In this document: positions 8,729 to 18,095 of the stretch, piece after piece
How the letters are laid out: each line of letters begins with the position of its first letter
Numbering within the stretch: position 1 is the stretch's first letter
Program-made: the position numbers and the translations under genes
Notes under the pieces: generated by a model
What the model saw: the letters and a program-made list of their open reading frames with translations, nothing else
The model's database searches: none
What the model was told of the DNA's origin: nothing
Origin: Hamadaea sp.
GTDB taxonomy: Bacteria; Actinomycetota; Actinomycetes; Mycobacteriales; Micromonosporaceae
NCBI RefSeq assembly: GCF_013362815.1
Contig: NZ_JABFVK010000076.1
Coordinates: 1-64,000 of the forward strand
Length of the DNA: 64,000 nucleotides
Direction: 5' to 3'

Positions 8729-9399
8729 AGTTCTTCGGGTTCTACGCGGATCTGCCCTACGTCGCCGGCGCCGCCGTCTCCGCCGACGAACTCCTCGCCG
8801 AACCGCACCCGGCCGATGACAAGTCCCGGGTCGTGGCGTACCTCCAGGGCGGCGCGCCGATCACCGTCGTGCCGGGATTCCAGCGTGATCCGCGGAGCGA
8901 CCGGGAACTGCCGGGTGGGGCGAGCGTCTACACCGACGGCGAGTGGGCCTGGCCGCACATCGCGGCGTACCTCGTCGAGCGCTATGACCTGGCGGTCCCC
9001 GCGGAGTTCGCCGAGCACATGCGCGCCCGGGGATTCGAGCCCGCCACGCCCGATCGCCGGCAGGTGATCGACCTGTTCCACGAGCATCAGGGAATGCTGT
9101 CGCCCCGCCCGGAGCCGCCGTTGCCGGAAGGCGCCGTGCGCTTGTCCGTCCTACTGGTCAAGCAGGTCGAGGACACGGGTAAGCAAGCCGTGGTCACCAT
9201 CGCGGCGGATCTGCTGACCGGCGCGTTGCCGGTGGGTGCCCAGCTCACCGCCCCCGGCTCCACGGAGCCGCTGACGGTCGCCGGGATCCGGCTCCAGGAC
9301 GGCCCGGCCGAGGCGCTCGCCGAGGGTCAGAAGGGCATCGTGCGGCTGCGGGGTGCGGCCGCGAGCGCGCTCCGGGGCGGCGACGTCCTCACGGCCTGA
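8713..9399 (+). CDS. Probable immunity protein with EF-Tu domain II-like C-terminal barrel
   Basis: 228 residues. The GTG start overlaps the end of the toxin-like gene by 16 bp, with GGAG at 8701. The N-terminal ~115 residues contain VYTDGEWAWPHIAAYLVERY, a pattern found in actinobacterial immunity-like proteins next to toxins. After a short linker the last ~80 residues (KQVEDTGKQAVVTI, then LRGAAASALRGGDVL) resemble domain II of translational GTPases, with the G-x-L-x-VG and RG-x-VL positions of that beta-barrel. No GTPase domain is present. The overlap indicates translational coupling, as expected for a toxin-immunity pair. Confidence 0.6.
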   Translation: MDARLKFFGFYADLPYVAGAAVSADELLAEPHPADDKSRVVAYLQGGAPITVVPGFQRDPRSDRELPGGASVYTDGEWAWPHIAAYLVERYDLAVPAEFAEHMRARGFEPATPDRRQVIDLFHEHQGMLSPRPEPPLPEGAVRLSVLLVKQVEDTGKQAVVTIAADLLTGALPVGAQLTAPGSTEPLTVAGIRLQDGPAEALAEGQKGIVRLRGAAASALRGGDVLTA

Positions 9400-9412
9400 G
9401 CCGCTTGCTTCG

Positions 9413-9480
9413 ATGATCAACGGAGAAAACGCGGTGCGATGACACCTGTGCGATGACACCGCGAAACTTCCGCTGATCAT
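9413..9480. repeat. GATC-tipped palindrome, family D copy 2
   Basis: ATGATCA and TGATCAT tips enclose imperfect arms containing CGGAGAAAACGCGGTG and its near complement; GCGATGACACC/TGCGATGACACC is directly repeated in the centre. It lies between the immunity-like gene and the carboxylase beta gene, both on the plus strand. Confidence 0.65.
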
Positions 9481-9533
9481 GGCCCTCCGATGGCGATGGC
9501 CCGCATCACAGCGACCGGCAGCCGAACGATCGT

Positions 9534-9539
9534 TAGGAT
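9534..9539 (+). promoter_or_regulatory. -10 box TAGGAT for carboxylase beta gene
   Basis: TAGGAT ends 6 nt before the ATG at 9546 with no ribosome binding site in between, indicating a leaderless transcript independent of the upstream toxin-immunity pair. Confidence 0.55.
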
Positions 9540-9545
9540 CTCGGC

Positions 9546-11123
<1,578 letters not shown>

Positions 11124-11126
11124 CGC

Positions 11127-11741
11127 TCAGAGCCGGTCCACCTGAGCTGCGGCGATGCGGCGTACCTCGGTCTCGGTGAGCTGTGTGCCGGTGACCGTCG
11201 CGACCGTGGCGCCGCGGCGTACGACCGCGGTCCACCACTGGCGGGCCGATTCGGTGCCCTGCACGTGGTCGCTGCGCACCATCAGCGAATCGTCCCCGGC
11301 GAACCCTTCGGCCTCGACGGTATGGCTGGCCAGCACCGTGCCGTCGTCGTAGCGCGGGCACACCGCGATCACCCTGCGTACGTCGGCCAGGGCCTGCTCG
11401 GCCCAGCTGTCCGCGTACACCTCGAGGATCAGCCGCACCTCGCGACCGTGACCTTGGGTGAAGGCCGCGGCGCGGGCGGCGACCCGGTGGCGTTGCGCGG
11501 GGTAGTCGGCGGCGACGTAGCCCGGGCACCCACTCACCGCGAAGGACCAGCCCAGTTCATGCTCAGCTGGTACGCTGACCGGCCGCCACCCGGCGCCGGG
11601 GATGTCGCGGCGAGCGAGCAGATCCGCCGCGTGCGTGGAGCCGGCGCTGACGGTCGGCGCGGCCGTCCCCGTCGTACGCGGTTCGCACCCGGCCGTCGCG
11701 GCGAGCACGAGAACGGCCAGGACCAGCGTGCGTAATGCCAC
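11127..11741 (-). CDS. Predicted lipoprotein of unknown function
   Basis: 204 residues. The N-terminus has a hydrophobic signal sequence ending in the lipobox LAATAGC, so Cys18-19 is expected to be lipidated and the protein anchored outside the membrane. The mature part has three further cysteines and resembles small extracellular sensor-type domains of actinobacteria, but I cannot assign a family. It is convergent with the carboxylase beta gene (3-bp gap) and divergent from the type VII cargo gene at 11874, sharing a promoter region that holds the second GTTATCCACAGG motif. Confidence 0.75.
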   Translation of the reverse strand: MALRTLVLAVLVLAATAGCEPRTTGTAAPTVSAGSTHAADLLARRDIPGAGWRPVSVPAEHELGWSFAVSGCPGYVAADYPAQRHRVAARAAAFTQGHGREVRLILEVYADSWAEQALADVRRVIAVCPRYDDGTVLASHTVEAEGFAGDDSLMVRSDHVQGTESARQWWTAVVRRGATVATVTGTQLTETEVRRIAAAQVDRL

Positions 11742-11782
11742 GTAGGGCTAACGCGCATCGCCGTTACCAGCAACGCTCAATA

Positions 11783-11794
11783 GTTATCCACAGG
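11783..11794. promoter_or_regulatory. GTTATCCACAGG motif, copy 2
   Basis: Identical to the 12-mers at 7386 and 24573. It lies 79 bp upstream of the ATG at 11874, in a divergent intergenic region. Confidence 0.5.
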
Positions 11795-11873
11795 TGTCCC
11801 ACTGGGTAGCACCTCGTTGCCTTGGCAAAGTATCCTCAGCATCGATCGCTCGAACATTGGGGAGGGTCTGGCG

Positions 11874-13253
11874 ATGCTTGACGCGGGTGGCGGTGGCGGT
11901 GGCGGTGGTACCAACTGGTGGAGCATGGACACGCCCACCATGTGGGCGCACATCAGTGATATCGACACCGAACCGATGTGGAAGCAGGCCAGTGGCTGGC
12001 AGAAGGCCATCGACCTCGCGTCCACGAACCTTTATCGATTGAAGGATTTCCGGGAGCAGCTAGTCACGGCGTGGCCGCCGGAGAAGAGCGAAGCCTCCCA
12101 GGCATACGTCACCAAGCTCGACGAGCTGATCAAGAGCGTCCAGGACGTGTACGACGGGGCGGTCACCAACAAGACCAGCGCCACCAACCTGGCCTCCGCG
12201 ATCGGCGAGGCGAAGTACAAGGTCAAGCCGCTGTACGACGAGTGGCTGAAGAACCTTGGCACGCAGTCGACCTACGACCAGAATCTCGCTGCCAAGAAGT
12301 CGCAGCTCGCCGACACGTACGGCGCTGACTCCGGTAGCTACAAGAGCGCCCTGTCGGCGTGGCAGCGGTCCAATCCGGACCCGAGTGTCGCGTCCAAACA
12401 GGAGGCTCTCGACAACCAGGCGCGGACCGCGATGTCGAACCTGAGCACCGATCTGGTGGTCAGCAAGGGCAACATGGTGGAGCCGCAGCCCTACACGCCG
12501 CCGACGCTCGCGGGCAAGCCGCGTGACGACGGCGGCGGCGACAGCGGCAGCACCGGATCGACCGGCTCCACCGGCTCCTCGAACTCCTTCAGCAGCAGCT
12601 CGAGCTCGATGCCGCCGGTGGTTCCGATGCCGTCCTACATCCCGCCGTCGCAGCCGTCGCTGACGGGTAGCACCTACGTGCCGACCCCGACCGCGCCGAC
12701 GCCCATGCCGACGGCGCCGACCCTGCCAGGCGCGCCGCCGACCGGTCCGATCGGCATGCCGCCCGCGGTTCCGCCCGTGGGCCCGCAGGGCGTCATCAAG
12801 CCGAACCTGCCGCCGACGACGACGGGCCGCCCCGGTCCGCTCGGCCCCAATGTGCTGGGCCAGGGCAAGGTTCCGAACGGTCTGCCGGGCGGCGGGCGTC
12901 CGCTCGTCGGCCCGCAGGGCATCATCGGTGGTCAGCCGGGCGGTCGTCCGGGCGCCGGTGGTCTGACCAGTCGCGGAGTCAACCCGGCCGGCGGTGTCAT
13001 CGGCGGCCGTGGTGGCGCAGCCGGTGGCCCCGGTGCGGCCGGACGCGGCGGTGCAGGCGTGGCCGGTGGCCGTGGCGCGGGCATGGTCGGCGCCGGTGCC
13101 GGCGGCCGTGGCCGCAAGGGCGAGGACGAGCACGGCAACGAGTGGGATCCGGACAACCCGTGGGAGGTCGCGGAGGGCGTCAACCCGGTCGTCGATGCTC
13201 CAGGCGACACGGGCCCCATCGACCCCGGTCCCGCGATCGGCGGCCGCTGGTGA
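11874..13253 (+). CDS. WXG100-like type VII secretion-associated protein with Pro/Gly-rich tail
   Basis: 459 residues. ATG 11874 is preferred over an upstream TTG at 11817 because GGGGAGGG lies 7 nt upstream. A Gly8 run at residues 5-12 follows the start. Residues ~20-210 are predicted almost wholly helical, with tryptophans (WWSMDTPTMW, MWKQASGWQKA) and a YDEWLKNLG turn as in ESX/PE-PPE-type cargo. From ~220 the sequence becomes Ser/Gly- then Pro/Gly-rich low complexity, ending in an acidic D/P/G segment. The stop codon overlaps the mycosin start as GTGA, so the two are translationally coupled. It is likely exported by, or part of, a type VII system; core Ecc genes are not in this window. 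Confidence 0.75.
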   Translation: MLDAGGGGGGGGTNWWSMDTPTMWAHISDIDTEPMWKQASGWQKAIDLASTNLYRLKDFREQLVTAWPPEKSEASQAYVTKLDELIKSVQDVYDGAVTNKTSATNLASAIGEAKYKVKPLYDEWLKNLGTQSTYDQNLAAKKSQLADTYGADSGSYKSALSAWQRSNPDPSVASKQEALDNQARTAMSNLSTDLVVSKGNMVEPQPYTPPTLAGKPRDDGGGDSGSTGSTGSTGSSNSFSSSSSSMPPVVPMPSYIPPSQPSLTGSTYVPTPTAPTPMPTAPTLPGAPPTGPIGMPPAVPPVGPQGVIKPNLPPTTTGRPGPLGPNVLGQGKVPNGLPGGGRPLVGPQGIIGGQPGGRPGAGGLTSRGVNPAGGVIGGRGGAAGGPGAAGRGGAGVAGGRGAGMVGAGAGGRGRKGEDEHGNEWDPDNPWEVAEGVNPVVDAPGDTGPIDPGPAIGGRW

Positions 13254-14440
13254 GGTTGCTGCACCGGTCGGCGCTGGTGGCGCTGGCGGCTACGGCCGTC
13301 CTCGCGCCGTCCGCGCCGGCCGCGGCACACGGTCCCAACATCCGGGCCCAGCAGTGGCATCTCGGCTTTCTGAAGATCGCCGAAGCGCAGCAGATCTCGC
13401 AAGGCGAGGGGATCACCGTCGCGGTGATCGACACCGGCGTGGCCGATCATCCGGACCTGTCCGGCAACGTCCTGACCGGCGTCGACGTGATCGCCGGCGG
13501 CACCGGCAACGGCCGGGCCGACGATGACGGGCACGGCACCGGCATGGCTGGGATCATCGCCGCGCACGGCCACGGCACCGGCAACCGCGACGGCGCGCTG
13601 GGGATCGCCCCCAAGGCGAAGATCCTCCCCATCCGCATGAGCGTCGGAACGGGCTCGAAAGCGGTCGAAGGCGGCGACAAGCCGGTCGCCGAGGGCATCC
13701 GGTGGGCGATCAAGAACGGCGCGAAGATCATCAACATCTCGCAGTCCGTGGGCGATCTCGAGACGCTGCGCGCGGTCAACGAGGCGCAGGCGGCCGGGGT
13801 GCTGATCTTCGCCGCGGCCGGGAACACCGACGCGCACGACACGGGCGTACAGGTGCCGGCTCGGTATCCCTGGGCGGTCGCGGTGGGTGGTCTCGACAAG
13901 TCGGGCAACCATCTCTCGACGTCGATCACCGGAGCCGAGGTGGAGCTCACCGCGCCCGCGGAGAAGATCTACAGCGACAACAAGGGCGGCATCTGGCGCT
14001 ACGGCACCGGGACGAGCGACTCGACCGCGATCGTCTCCGGCGTCGCGGCCTTGGTCTGGTCGAAGTTCCCGCAGCTGTCGGCGGCCGAAGTGCTCCACCG
14101 GCTGGAGGCCACCGCGACGGACAAGGGCGATCCCGGCCGCGACCCGGTCTACGGGTTCGGCGCGATCGACCCCGTCAAGGCGTTGACCGCCGAGGTCGCC
14201 CCGTCGGCCGAGCCGAGCAAGTCGGCCAGCCCGCTGCCCACCTACAGCCCTCGGTCGCCCGAGCCGCTGGCGGAACCTTCCTCCAGCAACGTCGGACTGC
14301 TGGTGGCGTTGGCCATCGGCGGTCTCGTCCTCTTGGCGATCATCGCGTTGGTGCTGTTCCTGGCGCTGCGCCCCCGGCGATCGACCGGCCCGCCGGCCGG
14401 TCCACCGCCACCCACGTGGCCGAACGGCCCGAGACCATGA
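13250..14440 (+). CDS. mycP: Type VII secretion-associated serine protease (mycosin)
   Basis: 396 residues, GTG start in a 4-bp overlap with the previous gene. An N-terminal signal peptide ends near AAAHG. The S8 domain has an intact triad: Asp61 in VIDTGV, His95 in GHGTGMAG and Ser256 in GTSDSTAIVSG, with the oxyanion Asn in AAAGNT. The usual proline after the serine motif is alanine. A Pro/Ser linker and a C-terminal transmembrane helix (about 350-375) with a short cytoplasmic tail complete the mycosin layout. Mycosins are membrane-anchored proteases needed for type VII secretion. Compare the second, serine-less copy at 18096. Confidence 0.93.
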   Translation: MRLLHRSALVALAATAVLAPSAPAAAHGPNIRAQQWHLGFLKIAEAQQISQGEGITVAVIDTGVADHPDLSGNVLTGVDVIAGGTGNGRADDDGHGTGMAGIIAAHGHGTGNRDGALGIAPKAKILPIRMSVGTGSKAVEGGDKPVAEGIRWAIKNGAKIINISQSVGDLETLRAVNEAQAAGVLIFAAAGNTDAHDTGVQVPARYPWAVAVGGLDKSGNHLSTSITGAEVELTAPAEKIYSDNKGGIWRYGTGTSDSTAIVSGVAALVWSKFPQLSAAEVLHRLEATATDKGDPGRDPVYGFGAIDPVKALTAEVAPSAEPSKSASPLPTYSPRSPEPLAEPSSSNVGLLVALAIGGLVLLAIIALVLFLALRPRRSTGPPAGPPPPTWPNGPRP

Positions 14441-14468
14441 CTGCTATCCGAGCGACGGAGGTGTGACC

Positions 14469-15047
14469 ATGACGGATCCGAACGACAAGCTGCTGTACGA
14501 CCCGAGGCTCTACCACAACCTGCCCCCGGAGGACCGCCCGTCGCAGTTCATCAGCGACTACAAGGACATCCAGATCAACGTCAAGGATCTGGACTCGTTC
14601 GCCAAGTCGTTGCAGACCGAACTGGAGCAGAACTACCTGCCCCACCGCGACAAGGTGGCCGAAGAACTGTCCGTCGGCGACGTGTACACCAACGAGAGCT
14701 TCACCGAGTTCATCGAGGCTCTGCAGCGGCATACCGAGATTCGCCAGGTGACCCTGAACCGGCTGTTCGACCACGGCACCGGGACCGGCACGTTGTCCGA
14801 GGCGGCCACGATCATCAGCTCCAACTACGGCGCTGCCGACGCGTACTCGGCGGCCACGGCGAAGAGCGTCGACAACGTCATGACCCAGGGACCGACGACG
14901 ACCGAGACTCCGGTCAACACGAACACCCAGGTGCGTACCGACCCGCAGGTCTACGTTCCGGGCACGGACACGACCGTCACGGTTCCGCAGGACACCAGCA
15001 ATACGCAGAGTGGCTCGCAGGACGACGGCACCTCCGTCACCGGCTGA
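14469..15047 (+). CDS. Type VII-associated helical protein of unknown function
   Basis: 192 residues. ATG 14469 is preferred over GTG 14463 because GGAGG (14457-14461) lies 7 nt upstream of it. The first ~135 residues are predicted helical with SYNYGAADAYSAA-like helix ends and no signal peptide; the last ~55 are Thr/Asp/Gln-rich and disordered. It is the last gene of the group with the cargo and mycosin genes (28 bp behind the mycosin) and ends at a strong terminator, so the three form one operon. A role as a secreted helical-hairpin protein is inferred from context. I do not recognise the family. Confidence 0.7.
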   Translation: MTDPNDKLLYDPRLYHNLPPEDRPSQFISDYKDIQINVKDLDSFAKSLQTELEQNYLPHRDKVAEELSVGDVYTNESFTEFIEALQRHTEIRQVTLNRLFDHGTGTGTLSEAATIISSNYGAADAYSAATAKSVDNVMTQGPTTTETPVNTNTQVRTDPQVYVPGTDTTVTVPQDTSNTQSGSQDDGTSVTG

Positions 15048-15063
15048 CCGCGTACGCCGCGCG

Positions 15064-15099
15064 AAGGGCGCGTTCCCCACTGGGGAGCGCGCCCTTTCT
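15064..15099 (+). terminator. Rho-independent-type terminator of the mycosin operon
   Basis: AAGGGCGCGTTCCCC and GGGAGCGCGCCCTTT form a 14-15 bp GC-rich stem with a short loop and a brief T run, directly after the stop at 15047. Confidence 0.8.
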
Positions 15100-15149
15100 G
15101 TGATCGGGATCGCAGCCCCCGGGCCGGACGCGGGCGGCAGAATGAGGGC

Positions 15150-15353
15150 ATGACGAGCGCTTCCGCCGAATCGCCGGTGATCACCGTGGTCCACGGCAAT
15201 CCCACGGCCGAGCAGGTCGCGGCCCTGGTCGGGGCCCTCGTCAGCCTCGCTCCGGCAGCGGCCCCCGTCGTCGAGCCGCAGCGCAGCGCGTGGTGGGCCA
15301 GCGGTCTTCCAGCCGGTCCCCGTGGTTGGCGCGAGTCCGGCCTGCCCCGCTGA
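15150..15353 (+). CDS. accE: Acyl-CoA carboxylase epsilon subunit
   Basis: 67 residues. Small epsilon subunits bind and stimulate the alpha/beta acyl-CoA carboxylase complexes of actinobacteria. The family is recognised here by VVHGNPTAEQVAALVGAL at the N-terminus and the highly conserved C-terminal SAWWASGLPAGPRGWRESG. ATG 15150 follows a weak CAGAAT -10-like box by 6 nt. It lies directly upstream of maf, as in other actinomycetes, but is separated from the beta-subunit gene by about 4 kb. Confidence 0.9.
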   Translation: MTSASAESPVITVVHGNPTAEQVAALVGALVSLAPAAAPVVEPQRSAWWASGLPAGPRGWRESGLPR

Positions 15354-15372
15354 ACGGCGGACGCCCGGCGGT

Positions 15373-15378
15373 TAGCCT
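15373..15378 (+). promoter_or_regulatory. -10 box TAGCCT for maf
   Basis: TAGCCT ends 6 nt before the ATG at 15385, consistent with a leaderless transcript. Confidence 0.5.
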
Positions 15379-15384
15379 GAGCCC

Positions 15385-16008
15385 ATGAACCTCGTCCTCG
15401 CCTCGGCCAGTCCGGCCCGCCTGACCTTGCTCACCTCCGCCGGAATGGACCCGTACGTCGTGGTCAGCGGGGTCGACGAGGACGCCGTGGAAGCAACCAG
15501 CGCGGAGACTTTGTGCGCGACGCTCGCCCGGCTCAAGGCCAACGCCGTCGCGACTCGCATCCGCTCCGGTGAGCTCGGCGACGGCCTGCCCGCCGGGAAC
15601 ACCATCGTTCTCGGCTGCGACTCGCTGCTCGCCTTCGACGGCGAGATCCTGGGCAAGCCGGACGGTCCCGAGGAGGCCCGTAAGCGCTGGCAGGCGATGC
15701 GGGGGCGAAGCGGCGTACTGCACACCGGGCACTGCCTGATCGATCTCGGCAACGACCACGCGGTCGAAGAGGTCGCCTCGACCGTCGTGCACTTCGCCGA
15801 CATCACCGACGAGGAGCTCGACGCGTACGTGGCCAGCGGCGAGCCGCTCGGCGTGGCCGGAGCGTTCAAAATGGACGGTTTAGGTGGGCCGTTCGTGGAG
15901 CGGATCGACGGCGACCCCAGCACGATCATCGGACTGTCCCTGCCGGTGCTGCGACACCTGCTGGCCCGGCTGGACCTGACGGTCATGTCCCTGTGGAGGC
16001 GTTCATGA
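15385..16008 (+). CDS. maf: Maf-like nucleoside triphosphate pyrophosphatase
   Basis: 207 residues. Maf proteins hydrolyse non-canonical or pyrimidine (d)NTPs to the monophosphate and PPi. Landmarks are the N-terminal LASASPARLTLL phosphate-binding segment, LGCDSLL with the catalytic Asp, LGKP, and FKMDGLGGPFVERIDGD near the C-terminus. The stop codon overlaps the next start as ATGA (16005-16008), so it is coupled to the methyltransferase gene. Confidence 0.94.
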   Translation: MNLVLASASPARLTLLTSAGMDPYVVVSGVDEDAVEATSAETLCATLARLKANAVATRIRSGELGDGLPAGNTIVLGCDSLLAFDGEILGKPDGPEEARKRWQAMRGRSGVLHTGHCLIDLGNDHAVEEVASTVVHFADITDEELDAYVASGEPLGVAGAFKMDGLGGPFVERIDGDPSTIIGLSLPVLRHLLARLDLTVMSLWRRS

Positions 16009-16667
16009 GCAAGCGATCCCTGACCCTCGATGCCGAACTGCACGAGTACCTGGTCGCCCACGGAACTCCGCCCGACGACCTGGTCGCCGAGCTGATCGAG
16101 GAGACGCAGGCCGCCCTCGGCTCGCTCTCCGGGATGCAGATCTCCCCGGAGCAGGCCTCCTTCTTCACGCTTCTCGCCCGGCTGCTCGGCGTACGCACGG
16201 CGGTGGAGGTCGGCACGTTCACCGGCCTGTCGAGCCTCGCCGTCGCCCGGGGTATGCCGCCAGGCTCCAGCCTGATCTGCTTCGACATCTCGGCCGAGTA
16301 CACCGCGATCGCCCAGCGTTACTGGGAGCGGGCCGGGTTGGACGACCGGATCGAACTCCGCCTCGGGCCGGCTCAGGAGGGCCTGAACCACCTGCCCACC
16401 GAGCCGCATCTGGACTGGGCGTTCATCGACGCCGACAAGGAGGGCTACCCGGGCTATTGGGAGGCTCTGGTCCCCCGGATGCGGCCGGGCGGCCTCATCG
16501 TGGTCGACAACGTGCTGCGCGGCGGAACCGTCATCGACCCGCCGGCCGAGCAGAACTCGGCGACGGCCGCCATCGTCGCCTTCAACGACATGGTCGTCGC
16601 CGACAAGCGTGTCGAGCCGGTCATGCTGCCCGTCGGGGACGGTCTGACGCTCGCTCGGAAGCGCTGA
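16005..16667 (+). CDS. Class I SAM-dependent O-methyltransferase (methyltransferase 3/COMT family)
   Basis: 220 residues from ATG 16005, with GGAGG at 15995-15999. SAM-binding motif I is VEVGTFTGLSSLA; the metal-binding acid segment is DWAFIDADKEGY, and VVDNVLRGG follows, all diagnostic of the cation-dependent catechol/caffeoyl-CoA O-methyltransferase family. The natural acceptor is unknown. It is coupled to maf and convergent with the MFS gene, separated by a GATC-tipped palindrome. Confidence 0.92.
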   Translation: MSKRSLTLDAELHEYLVAHGTPPDDLVAELIEETQAALGSLSGMQISPEQASFFTLLARLLGVRTAVEVGTFTGLSSLAVARGMPPGSSLICFDISAEYTAIAQRYWERAGLDDRIELRLGPAQEGLNHLPTEPHLDWAFIDADKEGYPGYWEALVPRMRPGGLIVVDNVLRGGTVIDPPAEQNSATAAIVAFNDMVVADKRVEPVMLPVGDGLTLARKR

Positions 16668-16687
16668 GCGGTCCGCCCTTGGGCACC

Positions 16688-16742
16688 GGATCACGGTTCT
16701 GGGTCGAATCTTGGGGTGAGATTCGACCGCGAACCCTGATCC
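16688..16742. repeat. GATC-tipped palindrome, family B copy 1
   Basis: GGATCACGGTTC at the left and GAACCCTGATCC at the right tip a 55-bp palindrome whose inner arms are GGTCGAATCT and AGATTCGACC. Family B also occurs at 21849-21912, 40251-40316 and 53115-53173. This copy is between convergent genes. Confidence 0.8.
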
Positions 16743-16746
16743 AGCA

Positions 16747-16840
16747 CCGAGGCGGGCGCGTCAGGCGGGCGCGTCAGGCGGGCTGGGGCTCCAGCGCAAG
16801 CGCCGAGGCGGGCGCGTCAGGCGGGCTGCGGCTCCAGCGC
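16747..16840. repeat. Short duplication of the 3' end of the MFS gene
   Basis: A segment of about 38 bp (CCGAGGCGGGCGCGTCAGGC to CTCCAGCGC) occurs twice: 16803-16840, where it forms the end of the MFS coding region and its flank, and 16747-16797, outside the gene with an extra internal 13-bp repeat and one G/C difference. A recent slippage-type duplication is the simplest explanation. Confidence 0.75.
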
Positions 16841-18010
16841 GGCCGACGGAACGGGCTGGGTCATCGCCCGGCCCAGTCGCCAGGCGAGCGCACCCGCGAC
16901 GACCAGCAGCACCGGCACGATCAGGAAGGCCAGGCGTACGCCGACGAGGTCGGCCGTCGCGCCGAGCACGAGCGGTCCCGCGCCGAAGCTGATCCCCATC
17001 GAGTAGGAGGCGACCGCCGCCGCGCGGTCGGGCTGGTCCGGGACGACCTTGAGGGCCAGCGCGATCGCGATGGGGTAATGCATGGCGTTGCCCAGTCCGA
17101 GCAGGAGCAGCCCGGCGACGGCGACGGCGGGTGACGTCGTCGTCCAGAAGACTGCGAAGCCTGCCGCGCTGGTCAGCAGGGCGACGAAGTAGAGCCGCAG
17201 CGGTGCGATTCGCAGGGAAAGCCGCGCTCCGACGAACCGGCCGAGGAACATCCCCGCGACGATCGCCGAGATCGCCTGGGCGGCCCCGCCGACGCTCATC
17301 CCGTCCCGGTCGCGCAGCAGGTCGGCGGCCCACAGCGACAGGCCCGCCTCGACCGATCCGGTGACCGCCATCATCACCCAGGCCAGCTGGTACGCCCGCC
17401 CGAGCGGCCGTCGCCCGCCCGCACCCCGGGCGGCCACGACTTCGCCGGCTGGAAGGCGTACCCGTGAAAAGAACGCGACCAGCGCGATCGCCCCGATAAC
17501 CGCGACCAGAGTGAGCATGCCGGGCCGCCACCCCGCGCCCGCACTAACCGTGAGGCCGATGACGAACGGGGCGACGAGGCCTGCGCCGGTGGCGACCGCG
17601 TTGGCCTCGGTGATCGCGGCCGGAGCCGCCGCACCGTGCCGTTCGTTGAGCGCGGCCACCACGCCGGTGATCAGCACGATGCCGAAGATCGTGATGATCC
17701 CCGCGAGCGGCAACGTGAACTCCAGGCCCCGCAGGGCGGCGAAGGCGACGACGCAGGCCACGACCCCGGCGAGCGAACCCCAGATGGCGTGACCGCGGCC
17801 GAAGCGCCGCAGGAGGAACGGGGCGACGGCTCCGCCGATCATCGAACCGGCCGCCATCGCGGTGCTGTGCAGGCCGGCGACCGCGCTCGACACGTGGTTC
17901 TCGTCCCGCAGCAACGGCACGACCGGCCCGAACCCGTAGAGGAAGTAGCCCCACGCCCCGAGCTGGGCGTAGATGAGCCAGGTGACACGGTCGCGGAGCA
18001 GGTGGGGCAC
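16817..18010 (-). CDS. Major facilitator superfamily transporter
   Basis: 397 residues with about 12 predicted membrane helices in two halves, a charged central loop near residue 200, and an MFS motif A-like segment LLRRFGRG after the second helix. The GTG start lies 6 nt behind a TAGCGT box. No substrate-specific motif is recognisable; the sequence resembles actinobacterial MFS permeases annotated as drug or metabolite exporters. Its 3' end has been partly duplicated just downstream. Confidence 0.88.
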   Translation of the reverse strand: MPHLLRDRVTWLIYAQLGAWGYFLYGFGPVVPLLRDENHVSSAVAGLHSTAMAAGSMIGGAVAPFLLRRFGRGHAIWGSLAGVVACVVAFAALRGLEFTLPLAGIITIFGIVLITGVVAALNERHGAAAPAAITEANAVATGAGLVAPFVIGLTVSAGAGWRPGMLTLVAVIGAIALVAFFSRVRLPAGEVVAARGAGGRRPLGRAYQLAWVMMAVTGSVEAGLSLWAADLLRDRDGMSVGGAAQAISAIVAGMFLGRFVGARLSLRIAPLRLYFVALLTSAAGFAVFWTTTSPAVAVAGLLLLGLGNAMHYPIAIALALKVVPDQPDRAAAVASYSMGISFGAGPLVLGATADLVGVRLAFLIVPVLLVVAGALAWRLGRAMTQPVPSAALEPQPA

Positions 18011-18016
18011 GAATCC

Positions 18017-18022
18017 ACGCTA
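18017..18022 (-). promoter_or_regulatory. -10 box TAGCGT for the MFS gene
   Basis: On the minus strand TAGCGT ends 6 nt before the GTG start at 18010, a leaderless arrangement. Confidence 0.5.
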
Positions 18023-18095
18023 CGCAGCGGCGATCCGATCCTCAGTGGGTCGAACGGCCAGGCCCGCTATGAGCTTGACCACCTCGGGCGGCCGA

